Positions 17,464 through 26,238 of a stretch of 34,808 nucleotides of DNA are shown in pieces. The notes under the pieces are model-generated. The model was not told the origin of the DNA, ran no database searches, and was given only the letters and a program-made list of their open reading frames with translations. Origin of the DNA: Chloroflexota bacterium (GTDB lineage Bacteria; Chloroflexota; Limnocylindria; Limnocylindrales; CSP1-4). Positions within the stretch are counted from its first letter, which is position 1, and every line of letters starts with the position of its first letter. The stretch is taken from contig PMBG01000168.1 in assembly GCA_003153755.1 (NCBI GenBank), positions 5,805 through 40,612 of the forward strand. Reading direction: 5' to 3'. A program made the position numbers and the translations under genes.

Positions 17464-17560
17464 CAGGCGTTGCGATGCCGGGTCGGTGCGCTGATCCGGC
17501 TAGCCGCTTCTGACAGTGCCGCAGGCCGGTGCCGCGGGAGGCGCGCGGATGACGGCCGGC

Positions 17561-17989
17561 TCAGGGTTGGAGGCGTGCGTCTGTGGCGGGATCGCACGCG
17601 CCTGAGTAGAGTCGGTCTAGAGCCAGCCGGAATAGCGGCTCGTCCGGCGCGGCTCGATGGAATAGCGTCAGGCACGAGCGGAGCTTCATCGCATCGATCG
17701 AGCCGAGGATCTGCTCTGCGGTCCGGCTCTGGATCGTCAGGACGATGCCGACGCATTCCCGCAGTCGAGACCCCAGGACGGGGTGGGCGAGATATGCGCG
17801 TGCCTCGTCAAGGGAGCCGATCCCAAAGCGCTGTGACATCTCGCTGTAACCCAGGCCGGCGATCTGCGGAAAGACGAACCAGATCCAGTGACCGGTCTTG
17901 ATCCCGCACCTGAGCTCCGTGAGCACGCCTCCGTAGACGCCGTCCTGCGCCAGGACGAACCGATCGAGGTCGAATGTCATAGCCGACAT
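17561..17989 (-). CDS. DUF1810 family protein
   Basis: A protein of 142 residues (139 from the second ATG) covering the full DUF1810 family, whose function is not established. The pattern is clear: FDLDRFVLAQDGVYGGVLTEL, the signature GHWIWFVFPQIAGLG, FGIGSLDEARAYLAHPVLGSRLREC, and KLRSCLTLFHRAAPDEPLFRLALDR. The frame stays open to 18214, but upstream residues overlap the sigma factor gene and look spurious. Two in-frame ATGs exist (17989 and 17980). The second gives a start closer to the family norm and lies 7 nt after CACAAT, a weak -10. It is divergent from the sigma factor gene, about 105 nt away. Confidence 0.88.
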   Translation of the reverse strand: MSAMTFDLDRFVLAQDGVYGGVLTELRCGIKTGHWIWFVFPQIAGLGYSEMSQRFGIGSLDEARAYLAHPVLGSRLRECVGIVLTIQSRTAEQILGSIDAMKLRSCLTLFHRAAPDEPLFRLALDRLYSGACDPATDARLQP

Positions 17990-18094
17990 TGTGGCGTCGA
18001 CCGCGGCCCGCAATGCGGTATTTCCCTGCCGATTGTCCGGATTCCCCCGGTGGCGCGTTCTACAGACAGGCGACAATGCGGCAGGGAGGCAAGC

Positions 18095-18688
18095 GTGACC
18101 GGGATCGAGCTGGCTGGTTTGGACAGCTCCGAGGCGGCAGGGGAGCGGGACGAGGAAATAGTCTCGACGGCGCGACCCTCTGAAGCCATTGCCGCTCTCT
18201 ACCTGCGGCATCACCTGAGCCTATTCCGATACCTGCGTGCAAGGACGGGTTCGGACGACGAGGCGGGGGACCTCACGGCAATCGTCTTCGAGCGTGCATT
18301 TTCCTCGATGGCGCGGTATCGCCCGAGGGGCGGAGGAATCGTAGCCTGGCTGTTCACGATCGCCCGGAACGCCGCCCTTGACGCGGGACGTGCCGAGCGC
18401 CGACATCGGCTCGTAGTGGAGCCCGCCCGGAGCGTGGACGCCGAGGCCGAACCGCGTGAGCCGGTCGGGCTCGAAGAAACGGTGATGAAACGCGAGCAGA
18501 TGGCGGACCTCCGCGCCAGGGTAGACGGTCTTCCGGCCGTGCAACGAGAGGCGATCGTCCTTCGCTACGCCGGCGGCCTGACTGCTCGCCAGATCGCCGG
18601 AACGATCGGCAAGAGCGAGGCCGCAACCCAGAAGCTACTCAGCCGTGCGCTCGAGACCCTGAGGGAGTCCTACCGTGACGATCAATAG
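18095..18688 (+). CDS. RNA polymerase ECF-type sigma factor
   Basis: Sigma-70 family factor of 197 residues with only regions 2 and 4. Region 2 is LYLRHHLSLFRYLRARTG, then DLTAIVFERAFSSMARYRP and GIVAWLFTIARNAALDAGR. Region 4 is LRARVDGLPAVQREAIVLRY, then GLTARQIAGTIGKSEAATQKLLSRAL, which is the -35-binding helix-turn-helix. The open frame extends to 17888, but GTG 18095 is preceded by GGGAGG at 5 nt and the earlier codons are antisense to the DUF1810 gene. The stop lies 14 nt inside the next gene, a membrane protein that probably holds the factor inactive until a surface signal arrives. I could not find a convincing autoregulated promoter upstream. Confidence 0.92.
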   Translation: MTGIELAGLDSSEAAGERDEEIVSTARPSEAIAALYLRHHLSLFRYLRARTGSDDEAGDLTAIVFERAFSSMARYRPRGGGIVAWLFTIARNAALDAGRAERRHRLVVEPARSVDAEAEPREPVGLEETVMKREQMADLRARVDGLPAVQREAIVLRYAGGLTARQIAGTIGKSEAATQKLLSRALETLRESYRDDQ

Positions 18689-19742
18689 AGCCGCAATTGC
18701 GGACTCGCCCGAGCTGCTCGAGTCGCTGCTGGTCGATGCCTATTGCGCTGAGATCCCGCAGGCCCTGGCCGCCACGCTCGACAAGCTTCCGGCAGATCTC
18801 GCCGGGCGAGGGTCACAACCTGCCCGACTTCCGCGCCCGGCCCAGTGGTGGCGCAGCTTGCCACGCCGCCGACGTCTGACGGTGGCACCAGTGCTCGTCT
18901 CGGTTCTGCTGACCGCGGCCTTCCTGGTCGGTACGTCCGCCTCAGGTGGCCCCGCCGCCTTCTACGACGAGGATGGCGGCTACATGTGGCAACACGCACA
19001 GGTTCTGCGTATGGACAAGGTCGTCGATGGCTACCGGATAACGCTGGAGCGTGCCTACGCAGATGCCAACCAGATGCTGGTGGGCATCACAGTGGTGGAC
19101 ACGCAGAACAGATCGCACGACCTGCGAGTCGGCAAGGTGTCGGTGGCCGACAGCGCCGGCGGCACATGGGAGAACACCACGGGAGGCTCGGACCCGGTCA
19201 ACGTCACGACGACCGCGTCGCTCTACCTCTTCGATCATGATCCGGGGGCGGCACCGTCCGGCCGACGGAAATTCTCCGTAACCGTGGCCACGATCTCGGG
19301 CAACTCAGATGCCGCCTCGCCGCAGGATGTCCCCGTCAACGCGGAGTTCGACTTCGAGTTGACGGTGCCGGCGGCCCTTGAAGCAACACCGCGCGCTTCT
19401 GCTGTGAGCAACGGGGTGACCCTCACGGTCGATCGGATAATCACTTCGCCGTCGGCGGTACGGATGGAACTCAGCGTCGCCGGCGCGCCGTCGAGCGGGC
19501 ACGATTGGACTCCCATTGCGCGCGTGAGCCACGCCGGCCGGGAGCTCAACGGCGGGCACTCGTCCATCGCCCAGGGCAGTGCGCTGACCATCCTTTACAC
19601 CGGCGATGGTGTCGATGACCCAACCGGCGATTGGACCGTCACTGCCGGTGAGCTGATGGGTTCGGCGCCCACCGAGGGCAGCCCGTGGGAGCATGAGGTA
19701 CGGGTCCAGGGAGACTGGACGATCAAGTTCACCCTGCCCTAG
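18675..19742 (+). CDS. Membrane-anchored DUF4179-like protein, probable anti-sigma factor
   Basis: A 355-residue type II membrane protein. The cytoplasmic N-terminus (about 1-70) is acidic then Arg-rich (SLPRRRRLT), followed by one transmembrane helix (about 71-90) and a large beta-rich outside region. The first part (YRITLERAYADANQMLVGITVVD) resembles DUF4179 and the second (NGVTLTVDRIITSPSAVRMELSV) resembles DUF5643, a pair found in proteins encoded after ECF sigma factors. I see no zinc anti-sigma (HxxxCxxC) motif. GTG 18675 overlaps the sigma stop by 14 nt and has GAGGGAG at 7 nt. The anti-sigma role is inferred from context and topology. Confidence 0.8.
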   Translation: MTINRAAIADSPELLESLLVDAYCAEIPQALAATLDKLPADLAGRGSQPARLPRPAQWWRSLPRRRRLTVAPVLVSVLLTAAFLVGTSASGGPAAFYDEDGGYMWQHAQVLRMDKVVDGYRITLERAYADANQMLVGITVVDTQNRSHDLRVGKVSVADSAGGTWENTTGGSDPVNVTTTASLYLFDHDPGAAPSGRRKFSVTVATISGNSDAASPQDVPVNAEFDFELTVPAALEATPRASAVSNGVTLTVDRIITSPSAVRMELSVAGAPSSGHDWTPIARVSHAGRELNGGHSSIAQGSALTILYTGDGVDDPTGDWTVTAGELMGSAPTEGSPWEHEVRVQGDWTIKFTLP

Positions 19743-19744
19743 GG

Positions 19745-19797
19745 GCCGGAGGGCATCGTCGGCTGCGCCAGTGAGGTGGTGGCGCAGCCGCTCCGGC
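19745..19797. terminator. Nested bidirectional hairpin terminator
   Basis: Inner stem CGGCTGCGCCA/TGGCGCAGCCG (19760-19770 with 19780-19790, 11 bp perfect, 9-nt loop) is enclosed by outer stem GCCGGAG/CTCCGGC (19745-19751 with 19791-19797, 7 bp) with an 8-nt bulge on one side. It sits between the DUF4179-like gene and the convergent esterase gene. No U-tract is seen. Confidence 0.8.
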
Positions 19798-19801
19798 TGG
19801 G

Positions 19802-21274
19802 TCAGAACTGATTGATGAACGCCCACGCCTCCGGTGGATTCCAGCTGTTGCTCTGACCTGCGTCGTGCGGGGTCGGATTGTGGTCGCCGTCGAAGGCGCA
19901 CCATTCGACCGGGTACTTCGGAGAACCACCCTTGTATATCGTGCAGACATGCGTCCCGCTGCCTACCGCAGGCTCGGGTGCGGTTTGCGGCGTTACGCCG
20001 TTGACCTGTATGAAGTGGTCGCGAAGGCTCCGGCCGTTGGAGATGTTCAGGACACTGTCGCTCAGGCCGTGCGACGCGTAGAAGGCGACGGGCTTCGTGC
20101 CGTCGGAGCAGCCACTCAGCTGCGACCCCGAATAGAGGGCGACCGCCCGGAATACGTTGGATCTGTCGCAGGCGAGTTCGTAGGACATCGCCGCGCCGAA
20201 GCTGAACCCGTTGGCGAAGATCCGGCTCGTGTCGATGCAGAGGCTGGATTCGAGCTGGCCCAGGATTGCGTCCGTGAACTCGACGTCCTGGCCGCCGCTA
20301 TTTGCCCAACCCGTGTTGTTACCCGAACCCAGGCCCACCGGCGCCACGAATATCGTGCTGTTGTTGGCCAGATTCCAGAGGCCGTAGAAAGGGCTTTCCG
20401 TTGCGCCGATGCCGTCGGCCACCTGTTCCGCCGTGCCGCCCCCCCAGTGATAGGCCAGGACGAGCCGGTAGGGATGCTTGGCGTCGTAGTTGTCCGGAGT
20501 GCGGAGGATGTACGACCGGGAGCCATTGCTGTCGATTGTGATCGTGCCGTTCGCCAGTGTCCGGGTTGTACCGCAGCCCGCGCTGGGTATGGCGTCCGCG
20601 CTGTTGGTGGGCGGTGCCGCGGCCGGAGGAGTGGGAGTCGCGGCCGGGGGAGTGGCAGTCGTGCCGCTGCCCGTGACGGTGATGCCGTTGACCTTGGGGT
20701 TCTCCGTGCCGACTACGAACTTGATGACGACCTGGCCACTCGAATTGGCAGTGGTGGCAAAGGTTCGTGCGATTGCGCGGTTGCCGCCGCCGGCACTCAC
20801 GTAGATGTCGAAGTCGGTGAGTACCGCGGTGCCGTTGATGGTCACGCTGAACACGCGTTGACCTGCCCGCGTCATGTAGGTCTCGGCGAAGTAGAGGGTT
20901 ACGGTCTGGGCGCCAGAGCGGTCGGGGATCGTGTACGTCATCGCTCCGTAGCGCTCGGTTCCGAAGACGGAAGCGGGCGGCGGGTTGGATGTGATCTGCG
21001 ACGTGTCGACCGTCTCGGTGTTGGCGAAGGTGGTGCCACCGGTGAAGAACTGATCCGCCCAGAAGCTACCTGCGACCTGGCCGCCTGCGTTGATGGAGAC
21101 TGTACCCGGGGCGGCCGCGCCGGCCGTGGCAGCGGTGGAAACCGGCGCGGAGGAAAGCGGCGCGGAGGCGCCGGCACTGACCGAGGCCGTGCCGGTCGAG
21201 CCGGAACACGCCGAAAGGCCGGCGACCAAAACCGCGAGGCCCGCAAGTAGTTTGGGGAAGTGTGTGGCTTGCAT
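19802..21274 (-). CDS. Lipoprotein with malectin-like domain and CE1/PHB-depolymerase-type esterase domain
   Basis: Exported lipoprotein of 490 residues. The signal peptide ends in the lipobox LSAC with Cys23. A Ser/Ala linker leads to a malectin-like carbohydrate-binding domain (about 57-202; SINAGGQVAGSFWADQFF, YGAMTYTIPDRSGAQTVTLYFAE, VNGITVTG). A Pro/Thr linker and an alpha/beta-hydrolase of the polyhydroxybutyrate depolymerase/feruloyl esterase type follow (about 234-490). The nucleophile is Ser358 in GFSFG, the acid is probably Asp406 (HGLSDSVL), and the His lies in FDGDHNPTPHD near 470. The likely role is surface cleavage of a polysaccharide ester or polyester; the substrate is unknown. 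ATG 21274 lacks an SD and sits 6 nt after TACGAT. Confidence 0.88.
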   Translation of the reverse strand: MQATHFPKLLAGLAVLVAGLSACSGSTGTASVSAGASAPLSSAPVSTAATAGAAAPGTVSINAGGQVAGSFWADQFFTGGTTFANTETVDTSQITSNPPPASVFGTERYGAMTYTIPDRSGAQTVTLYFAETYMTRAGQRVFSVTINGTAVLTDFDIYVSAGGGNRAIARTFATTANSSGQVVIKFVVGTENPKVNGITVTGSGTTATPPAATPTPPAAAPPTNSADAIPSAGCGTTRTLANGTITIDSNGSRSYILRTPDNYDAKHPYRLVLAYHWGGGTAEQVADGIGATESPFYGLWNLANNSTIFVAPVGLGSGNNTGWANSGGQDVEFTDAILGQLESSLCIDTSRIFANGFSFGAAMSYELACDRSNVFRAVALYSGSQLSGCSDGTKPVAFYASHGLSDSVLNISNGRSLRDHFIQVNGVTPQTAPEPAVGSGTHVCTIYKGGSPKYPVEWCAFDGDHNPTPHDAGQSNSWNPPEAWAFINQF

Positions 21275-21280
21275 TGCCCA

Positions 21281-21286
21281 ATCGTA
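21281..21286 (-). promoter_or_regulatory. -10 hexamer of a probable leaderless promoter (esterase gene)
   Basis: Minus-strand TACGAT ends 6 nt before the ATG at 21274. No Shine-Dalgarno sequence and no clear -35 are visible. Confidence 0.5.
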
Positions 21287-21355
21287 CCGTCTCTGCGTGA
21301 GCCGCGATCTCAGACAGGTCGAGTAATCAACTGGTCCGCCGAAGCCGCTGCCGGT

Positions 21356-23635
21356 CTACGCGACGGCTCGCTCGTCCTTCGATCCATCGTGACGAACCGG
21401 GTGGGCTGCCTCCGAGCCGAGCAGGCGTAGGACCTGTTCGATCGGAGCCGGCCGGCCGAAGAGATATCCCTGGCAATAGCCCACCCCGAGCCCGCGCAAT
21501 GTGGCCAGTTCCTCCTCCGTCTCAACACCTTCGGCTACGAGGGCGCAGTCCGTCTCCGCCGCGAACGCCACCATGCTGGAGATGAGTGCCCTTCGGGCCG
21601 GATCCGCGTTCACGCCCCGGACGAGGGCAATATCCAGCTTCACGATCTGCGGACGGATCTCCAGAATGTGCCGGAGACCGGCGAAGCCCGCACCGGCATC
21701 GTCGACGGCCACCCGTACGTGCCCGCGCAGCTGGTCGAGGGCCGCGCGCAGCTTCGTGTAGCTCTCCACAGGAACCTGCTCGGTGATCTCGAGGACGGTG
21801 TCGCGTGTGGAAGACTCGAGGGTCGAGACCAGAGGCAAGAACGCGGTTGCGAGCGCAGGGGAGACGTTGAGGCTCAGATACGCGTTCGAAGGGAGGAACT
21901 CGGCCTCCTCCTGGGCTGCGTTCATCGTGGCGACCTCCAGCTGTACGCCGAGGCCAGCCATGGCGGCGTCCGCGAACCACAGGTCGGGGCGACGGCCATC
22001 GGCGAAGCGAGTCAGGGCCTCGTAGCCGACGGTACGCCCCGATGCCAGCTCCACGATCGGCTGGAATACCGGCTGGTACTCGTGGTTCTCGATGATTGCC
22101 ACCACGCGAGCCTGTATCTCCTCCAGCCGGGCACGCGCCACGAGCATCGGGCCAAGCAGGGCGCCGGCTACGACACCGAATTCTCGGGCGGTGCTGAGTC
22201 GCTCGACCAGGACGGACTCCGACGGGAGTCCATACGAGCCCAGAGATATCACGCCGAGCACGTCGTCTTTCCAGGTGAGTGGCGCGTTTACCACGCACGT
22301 GATTTCCGGTCCGAATACGCCACCGCGGCCGGCGACGGAGTCCGGGCGCCGGTTCTCGATCCAGGGGCCCGTACCGGCACGGTCGTGGAGTTCGCGGGCT
22401 CGCTCCTCCGGGAAGACGCCCGTAAGTCCACGCGGTATCTCCTTCATGTGCGTGGCGCCCAGCAGTACGGCCGCTCGGTTGGGCATGAAGCCGGTGAGAA
22501 CCGACGTGTCGATACCGTCGATCGCCAGGGCCTCGCGGCAGATGTGTGCCGCAGTCTCCTCGGCCGTCTCGGCGACCTCGAGACGCGATAGCGAGCGGAG
22601 CACAGCCTCTCGGACGCGAAGCTCTCGCTCCAAACGGGCCAGGGATTGACGCTGAGACACGATTGCCCGGCGTTCGTTCCTCGTCAGGAGCATTTGCCGG
22701 CCAAGTGTCAGGACGGCGACGATGCCCGTTCCTACTTTGAGTACCTCGGCGTCCGACGTGTCCGAGGGCCACAGGACCAGGATCGCGACGCAGATGGCCG
22801 CGGCAACCGGCGGCAGCACGTCCGCCAGGATCTGGGACGCTCGCTCGCTCTGGGCGGCGCCCGACGGGATCGCTTTCCAACTCGCTGCACCGTAGGCACA
22901 GAGTAGAAGACCCGCGCTGAAGGCATAATCGGTCGGAGTGACGATTGGCATGAACGCCGAGCCCGACTGCGGTTGCGACGCCAGTTGGAACCCGACCATG
23001 GAGATCCCACCGAAGACCAGGCCTGTCAGGATCCCGAACGGTCCGCTCAGGCGAACCGGAACGCCGCGATCCAGCAAGGCCAGAGTCGCGGCGAGGGGGC
23101 CGGCAAGCGCGAGTGTGCCGGCGACTGCATTGCTCAGGTCGCCCGGGTTGAGATAGGCCGTCGGCGCGAGACCATGCCAGATTACCCAGACAATCGTGCC
23201 CGAGGCCGAGAGCAGGATGGTCGTGTCGAGGGCGATCCGAAGCCACACGGACCGCGGTGTTGATCCGACGATGACACGAGCAAGGCAGACCATCACCGCG
23301 CCAACAGTCACCGCGACGAGGGCGTCTCCGACGACCGTCCATATGTCACGCGCAAATGGCAACGCCCAAACCGACACTGCGACAGCCGCCAGCGCGCTCG
23401 AGATGGCGACCCACTTGGAGACGAAGCGGCGTTCCGGGCTGACCTCCCGACTCTGGCGGTACGCTCGGATGAGAACGAGGACGGCGACCGTCGCGACGCC
23501 GAACTGTTGTCCGGTGTCGATGGCTACTCCGACGCCGCCGCCGATCAGGAATACCGGCGAAACGGTCGTGAGTGACGCGGCCGCAGCCAGAAGCAGCACA
23601 TTGCGCAGTGGGAGTGTCGCGAGATATCGCTTCAC
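21356..23635 (-). CDS. Membrane GAF-EAL protein, cyclic di-GMP phosphodiesterase
   Basis: Polytopic membrane protein of 759 residues that should hydrolyse cyclic di-GMP. About nine or ten hydrophobic helices fill residues 10-320, followed by a coiled linker, a GAF-like domain (about 345-500) and an EAL domain (about 515-735). The EAL domain keeps its metal and catalytic residues: EAL in GYEALTRF, Asn in LSLNVSP, Glu in LEITEQ, the pair in VDDAGAGFAGLRH, Lys in IVKLD, and AEGVETEEE with QGYLFGRP. It is therefore probably active. No GGDEF domain is present. It starts at GTG 23635 with GGAGAG about 11 nt upstream. Any wider FtsH-EAL-esterase order on this strand is not clearly an operon, since gaps are 80-150 nt. 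Confidence 0.93.
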   Translation of the reverse strand: MKRYLATLPLRNVLLLAAAASLTTVSPVFLIGGGVGVAIDTGQQFGVATVAVLVLIRAYRQSREVSPERRFVSKWVAISSALAAVAVSVWALPFARDIWTVVGDALVAVTVGAVMVCLARVIVGSTPRSVWLRIALDTTILLSASGTIVWVIWHGLAPTAYLNPGDLSNAVAGTLALAGPLAATLALLDRGVPVRLSGPFGILTGLVFGGISMVGFQLASQPQSGSAFMPIVTPTDYAFSAGLLLCAYGAASWKAIPSGAAQSERASQILADVLPPVAAAICVAILVLWPSDTSDAEVLKVGTGIVAVLTLGRQMLLTRNERRAIVSQRQSLARLERELRVREAVLRSLSRLEVAETAEETAAHICREALAIDGIDTSVLTGFMPNRAAVLLGATHMKEIPRGLTGVFPEERARELHDRAGTGPWIENRRPDSVAGRGGVFGPEITCVVNAPLTWKDDVLGVISLGSYGLPSESVLVERLSTAREFGVVAGALLGPMLVARARLEEIQARVVAIIENHEYQPVFQPIVELASGRTVGYEALTRFADGRRPDLWFADAAMAGLGVQLEVATMNAAQEEAEFLPSNAYLSLNVSPALATAFLPLVSTLESSTRDTVLEITEQVPVESYTKLRAALDQLRGHVRVAVDDAGAGFAGLRHILEIRPQIVKLDIALVRGVNADPARRALISSMVAFAAETDCALVAEGVETEEELATLRGLGVGYCQGYLFGRPAPIEQVLRLLGSEAAHPVRHDGSKDERAVA

Positions 23636-23788
23636 TTGGACAAGTGCTCTCCGACCAGGTCATACAGAGTCACGAACCCCCTCGATCGCGCCGCAGCGGC
23701 CACCCAGCGCCGAGCGCCAACTTGAGGGTTCTCCCCTACGGAGATGTCGGTCGGTTGGGGGTAGAGGTGTAGGCCTCTTCGGCCGTTC

Positions 23789-26002
23789 CTACTCGGCCGA
23801 CCGGGGAACGCCCCGCCAGCCGCGCCACCAGTTGAGCAGCAGCAGGCGAACTGCAGACAGTCCCGTGCGGTGCGGTCGGTTGGGTTGGCGCTTCGGGTGT
23901 AGAGGCGTGGGCGTGGAAGCCCGGATGGCCGCCGAAGTCCCCGAACTCACGACGGACGTGGCGACGAGATCCTCGATCTCATCCCAGCTTCTGGGTTGGC
24001 TCTTGGCACTGCGCCACTGCTTCTCGACATCCGCGGAAGGAGAGAGAGTTCCCTCGAATAGAGCGTCGAACTGGGCTCCGTCTATTCGCTCGTGCTCGTA
24101 GAGGTACGCAGCGACACGTGTGAGCCGCTTCATTTCGGCAAGGAGCGCCTCGCGTGCCTGCGTATAGGCCTGGTCCAGAATCGAGGCGATCGCCCGGTCC
24201 ATTGCCGCGCGAACGCCGGCCGAAAGTGAGGCGTCGTCCCCGACAACCCGCAGGCTCAGGGTGCCACGGCCGGACCTGCCCAGATCCAAGGAATCTGGAT
24301 CGTGGCCCATGCCCCATTTCGTGACCATGTTCGTGGCAATCTCGGACGAGGTCTCGAGGTCGTTGGCCGCGCCGCCGGTCACATCCTCGAAGAGGATGGC
24401 TTCTGCTGCTCGGCCGCCCATGAGAGCGACAAGCCTTGCGCGAACGTCCGACTCGGAGGGCAGGTAGTCGTCTTCAGACGATGAAACGGTGACGCCCAGA
24501 GCGTCGCCGTGTGCGAACAGACTGATCTCCTCCACGCGCCGGCGGTCGCCGAAGAGCCGGCTGCATACGGCGTGCCCTGCCTCGTGCGCGGCGATGATGC
24601 TCCGCTCGCGCTCATCCATAGAGCGCTTGCGGGACGTACCCAGGATCGACTTCAGCCAGCCGTCGTGGATGTCGGCGGGTGTGATCCTCTGGTGACTCCG
24701 GCGGGCGGCGTAGATTGCGGCTTCGTTGAGCAGATCGGCAAGATGGGCGCCGCTCATACCCGCCGTACGGCGTGCCACCGTCTCCATGTCCACGGCATCT
24801 TCGAGCGGCTTGCCCACGGCGTGGATCCCCAGGATGGCCCGGCGACCGTCGATATCCGGCAGGGGAACGTTGACCTTGCGAGTAAAGCGTCCGGGGCGCA
24901 GGACGGCCTGGTCGAGCGTGTCGAGCCGGTTGGTGGCCGCGATCACGACGATCGACTCGGACGACGAGAAGCCGTCCATCTCGGCGAGCAGCTGATTGAG
25001 TGCCTGCTCGCGTTCGTCGTTTGAGTTGTTGCCACCGCGCGCCTTGGCAAGCGCGTCGATTTCGTCGACGAAGATGATCGCCTTGCCGAACTTGCGGGCC
25101 ACAGCGAACAGGTTTCGTACCCGCTTTGCGCCGACGCCAACGTACATCTCAACGAAGCCCGAGCCCGACATCGACACGAAGGCGACGCCGGCCTCGGTCG
25201 CCGTGGCGCGCGCAAGCATTGTCTTTCCGGTGCCGGGAGGTCCGTACAGGAGCAAGCCGCGCGGGATCACTGCTCCCAGAGCGCGGAATCTGTCGGGCGA
25301 CTTCAGGAACTCAACGACCTCGGTGAGTTCGAGCTTGGCCTCGTCGCATCCGGCGACGTCGGCGAACCTTACCGGGCGCACCACCGATGATCTGTCACCG
25401 TCGAGTCGGTTTGGGTCTGACGGGAGAATGACGTGGTAGCTGCCCGTTCCCTTGCCGCTGTCCAGGCCGTTTCTGCGGATGAGGACCACGACGACGATGA
25501 GCACCATCACCATCATGGCGATCTGTGGAACGCTGCTCAATGGATCCGACGATCCGGAGCCCGTGCCGGACACGCCGTTTGTCGGAGGTAGCTGGGTCAC
25601 CGAGTCCGCCGCGATGAGGCGTCCGAAGCCAAGGCTGCGTAGCGCGATCAGGGCGTCATCCGGGGATACGGCCAGGGTCACCCGGACCCACTGACCGCTC
25701 GTCGTCCTGGCAGCGAGGACATCTGTCGAGGCCGTCGATTTGGCGACGGAAACGTCGGACGGAGCCGTGACCAGGGAGATCGTGGCAACCTCGCCGGCCT
25801 CGATGTGGCGTTCGAGGTCCAGCAGCGTCCAGTCGGCACTGAAGGTGTACGTGTTGGCTGCCGGAGTGGGGGAGTTGAAAGCGCCGGTGAGCAACGCCAA
25901 CGACAGGCCGCCGCCGATCAGGATGACCGCCGCCCCGAGGCCGAGGGTTAGCGCAATATGGCGCTGGACCATCCCCCAGGTCCGTCCAATTAGTCGTCGC
26001 AT
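23789..26002 (-). CDS. ftsH: FtsH-like membrane AAA+ zinc protease
   Basis: Membrane-bound ATP-dependent metalloprotease of 737 residues. Two transmembrane helices (about 16-38 and 160-177) bracket an outside domain of about 120 residues. The AAA module has Walker A GPPGTGKT (254-261), pore loop FVEMYVGVG (283-291), Walker B IIFVDEID (309-316) and an arginine-finger region TNRLDTLDQAVLRPGRF. The protease site is HEAGH (473-477), with third ligand Asp548 in GGAANDLE. All catalytic residues are kept. It ends with an unusual tail of about 70 residues that is basic, Pro-rich and finishes LLLLNWWRGWRGVPRSAE. GGAG lies 7 nt before the ATG. Divergence from housekeeping FtsH (FAVARKFGKAIIFVDEIDALAKARGG) suggests a paralogue. 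Confidence 0.93.
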   Translation of the reverse strand: MRRLIGRTWGMVQRHIALTLGLGAAVILIGGGLSLALLTGAFNSPTPAANTYTFSADWTLLDLERHIEAGEVATISLVTAPSDVSVAKSTASTDVLAARTTSGQWVRVTLAVSPDDALIALRSLGFGRLIAADSVTQLPPTNGVSGTGSGSSDPLSSVPQIAMMVMVLIVVVVLIRRNGLDSGKGTGSYHVILPSDPNRLDGDRSSVVRPVRFADVAGCDEAKLELTEVVEFLKSPDRFRALGAVIPRGLLLYGPPGTGKTMLARATATEAGVAFVSMSGSGFVEMYVGVGAKRVRNLFAVARKFGKAIIFVDEIDALAKARGGNNSNDEREQALNQLLAEMDGFSSSESIVVIAATNRLDTLDQAVLRPGRFTRKVNVPLPDIDGRRAILGIHAVGKPLEDAVDMETVARRTAGMSGAHLADLLNEAAIYAARRSHQRITPADIHDGWLKSILGTSRKRSMDERERSIIAAHEAGHAVCSRLFGDRRRVEEISLFAHGDALGVTVSSSEDDYLPSESDVRARLVALMGGRAAEAILFEDVTGGAANDLETSSEIATNMVTKWGMGHDPDSLDLGRSGRGTLSLRVVGDDASLSAGVRAAMDRAIASILDQAYTQAREALLAEMKRLTRVAAYLYEHERIDGAQFDALFEGTLSPSADVEKQWRSAKSQPRSWDEIEDLVATSVVSSGTSAAIRASTPTPLHPKRQPNRPHRTGLSAVRLLLLNWWRGWRGVPRSAE

Positions 26003-26238
26003 CGCGATCTCCAGTCACGCTCAAGCCCAGTTCCCTTCTCGTCGGGGCTTGGGCCGAGACTGTCGGCGAGAGTCGCGCGAGCACGATGGCCCTCGGGTCA
26101 CGCTGGACCTCCAGACCATTTCGATGGGGTGGGAGACCTCCAGGCTACTCCTCCGGAGCGTTTCCGTCGCCCACACGTTTGGGGGGCGGGCGATGACCCC
26201 TGAATGCCGTACGAGGCCGGCGCCTTCGGCGGCCCCCG

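Noticed and set aside
17888-18094. Upstream extension of the sigma factor frame
   Set aside because: It is antisense to the DUF1810 gene, and GTG 18095 has a strong GGGAGG at the right distance.
19865-21250. Long plus-strand open frame of 461 codons opposite the esterase
   Set aside because: Its composition (Arg, Gly, Val, Ala rich without motifs) is that of a GC-rich antisense shadow; the minus-strand gene has lipobox, domains and catalytic residues.
23636-23788. Possible cyclic di-GMP riboswitch upstream of the EAL gene
   Set aside because: I looked for GEMM-type conserved segments on the minus strand and found none; only a short GGCC hairpin and imperfect repeats are present.
26003-26238. 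Gap between the FtsH-like gene and the CWB2-M14 gene
   Set aside because: I see only a repeated CTGGAGGTC and a weak GGCC/GCC hairpin; there is no convincing gene, terminator or RNA.
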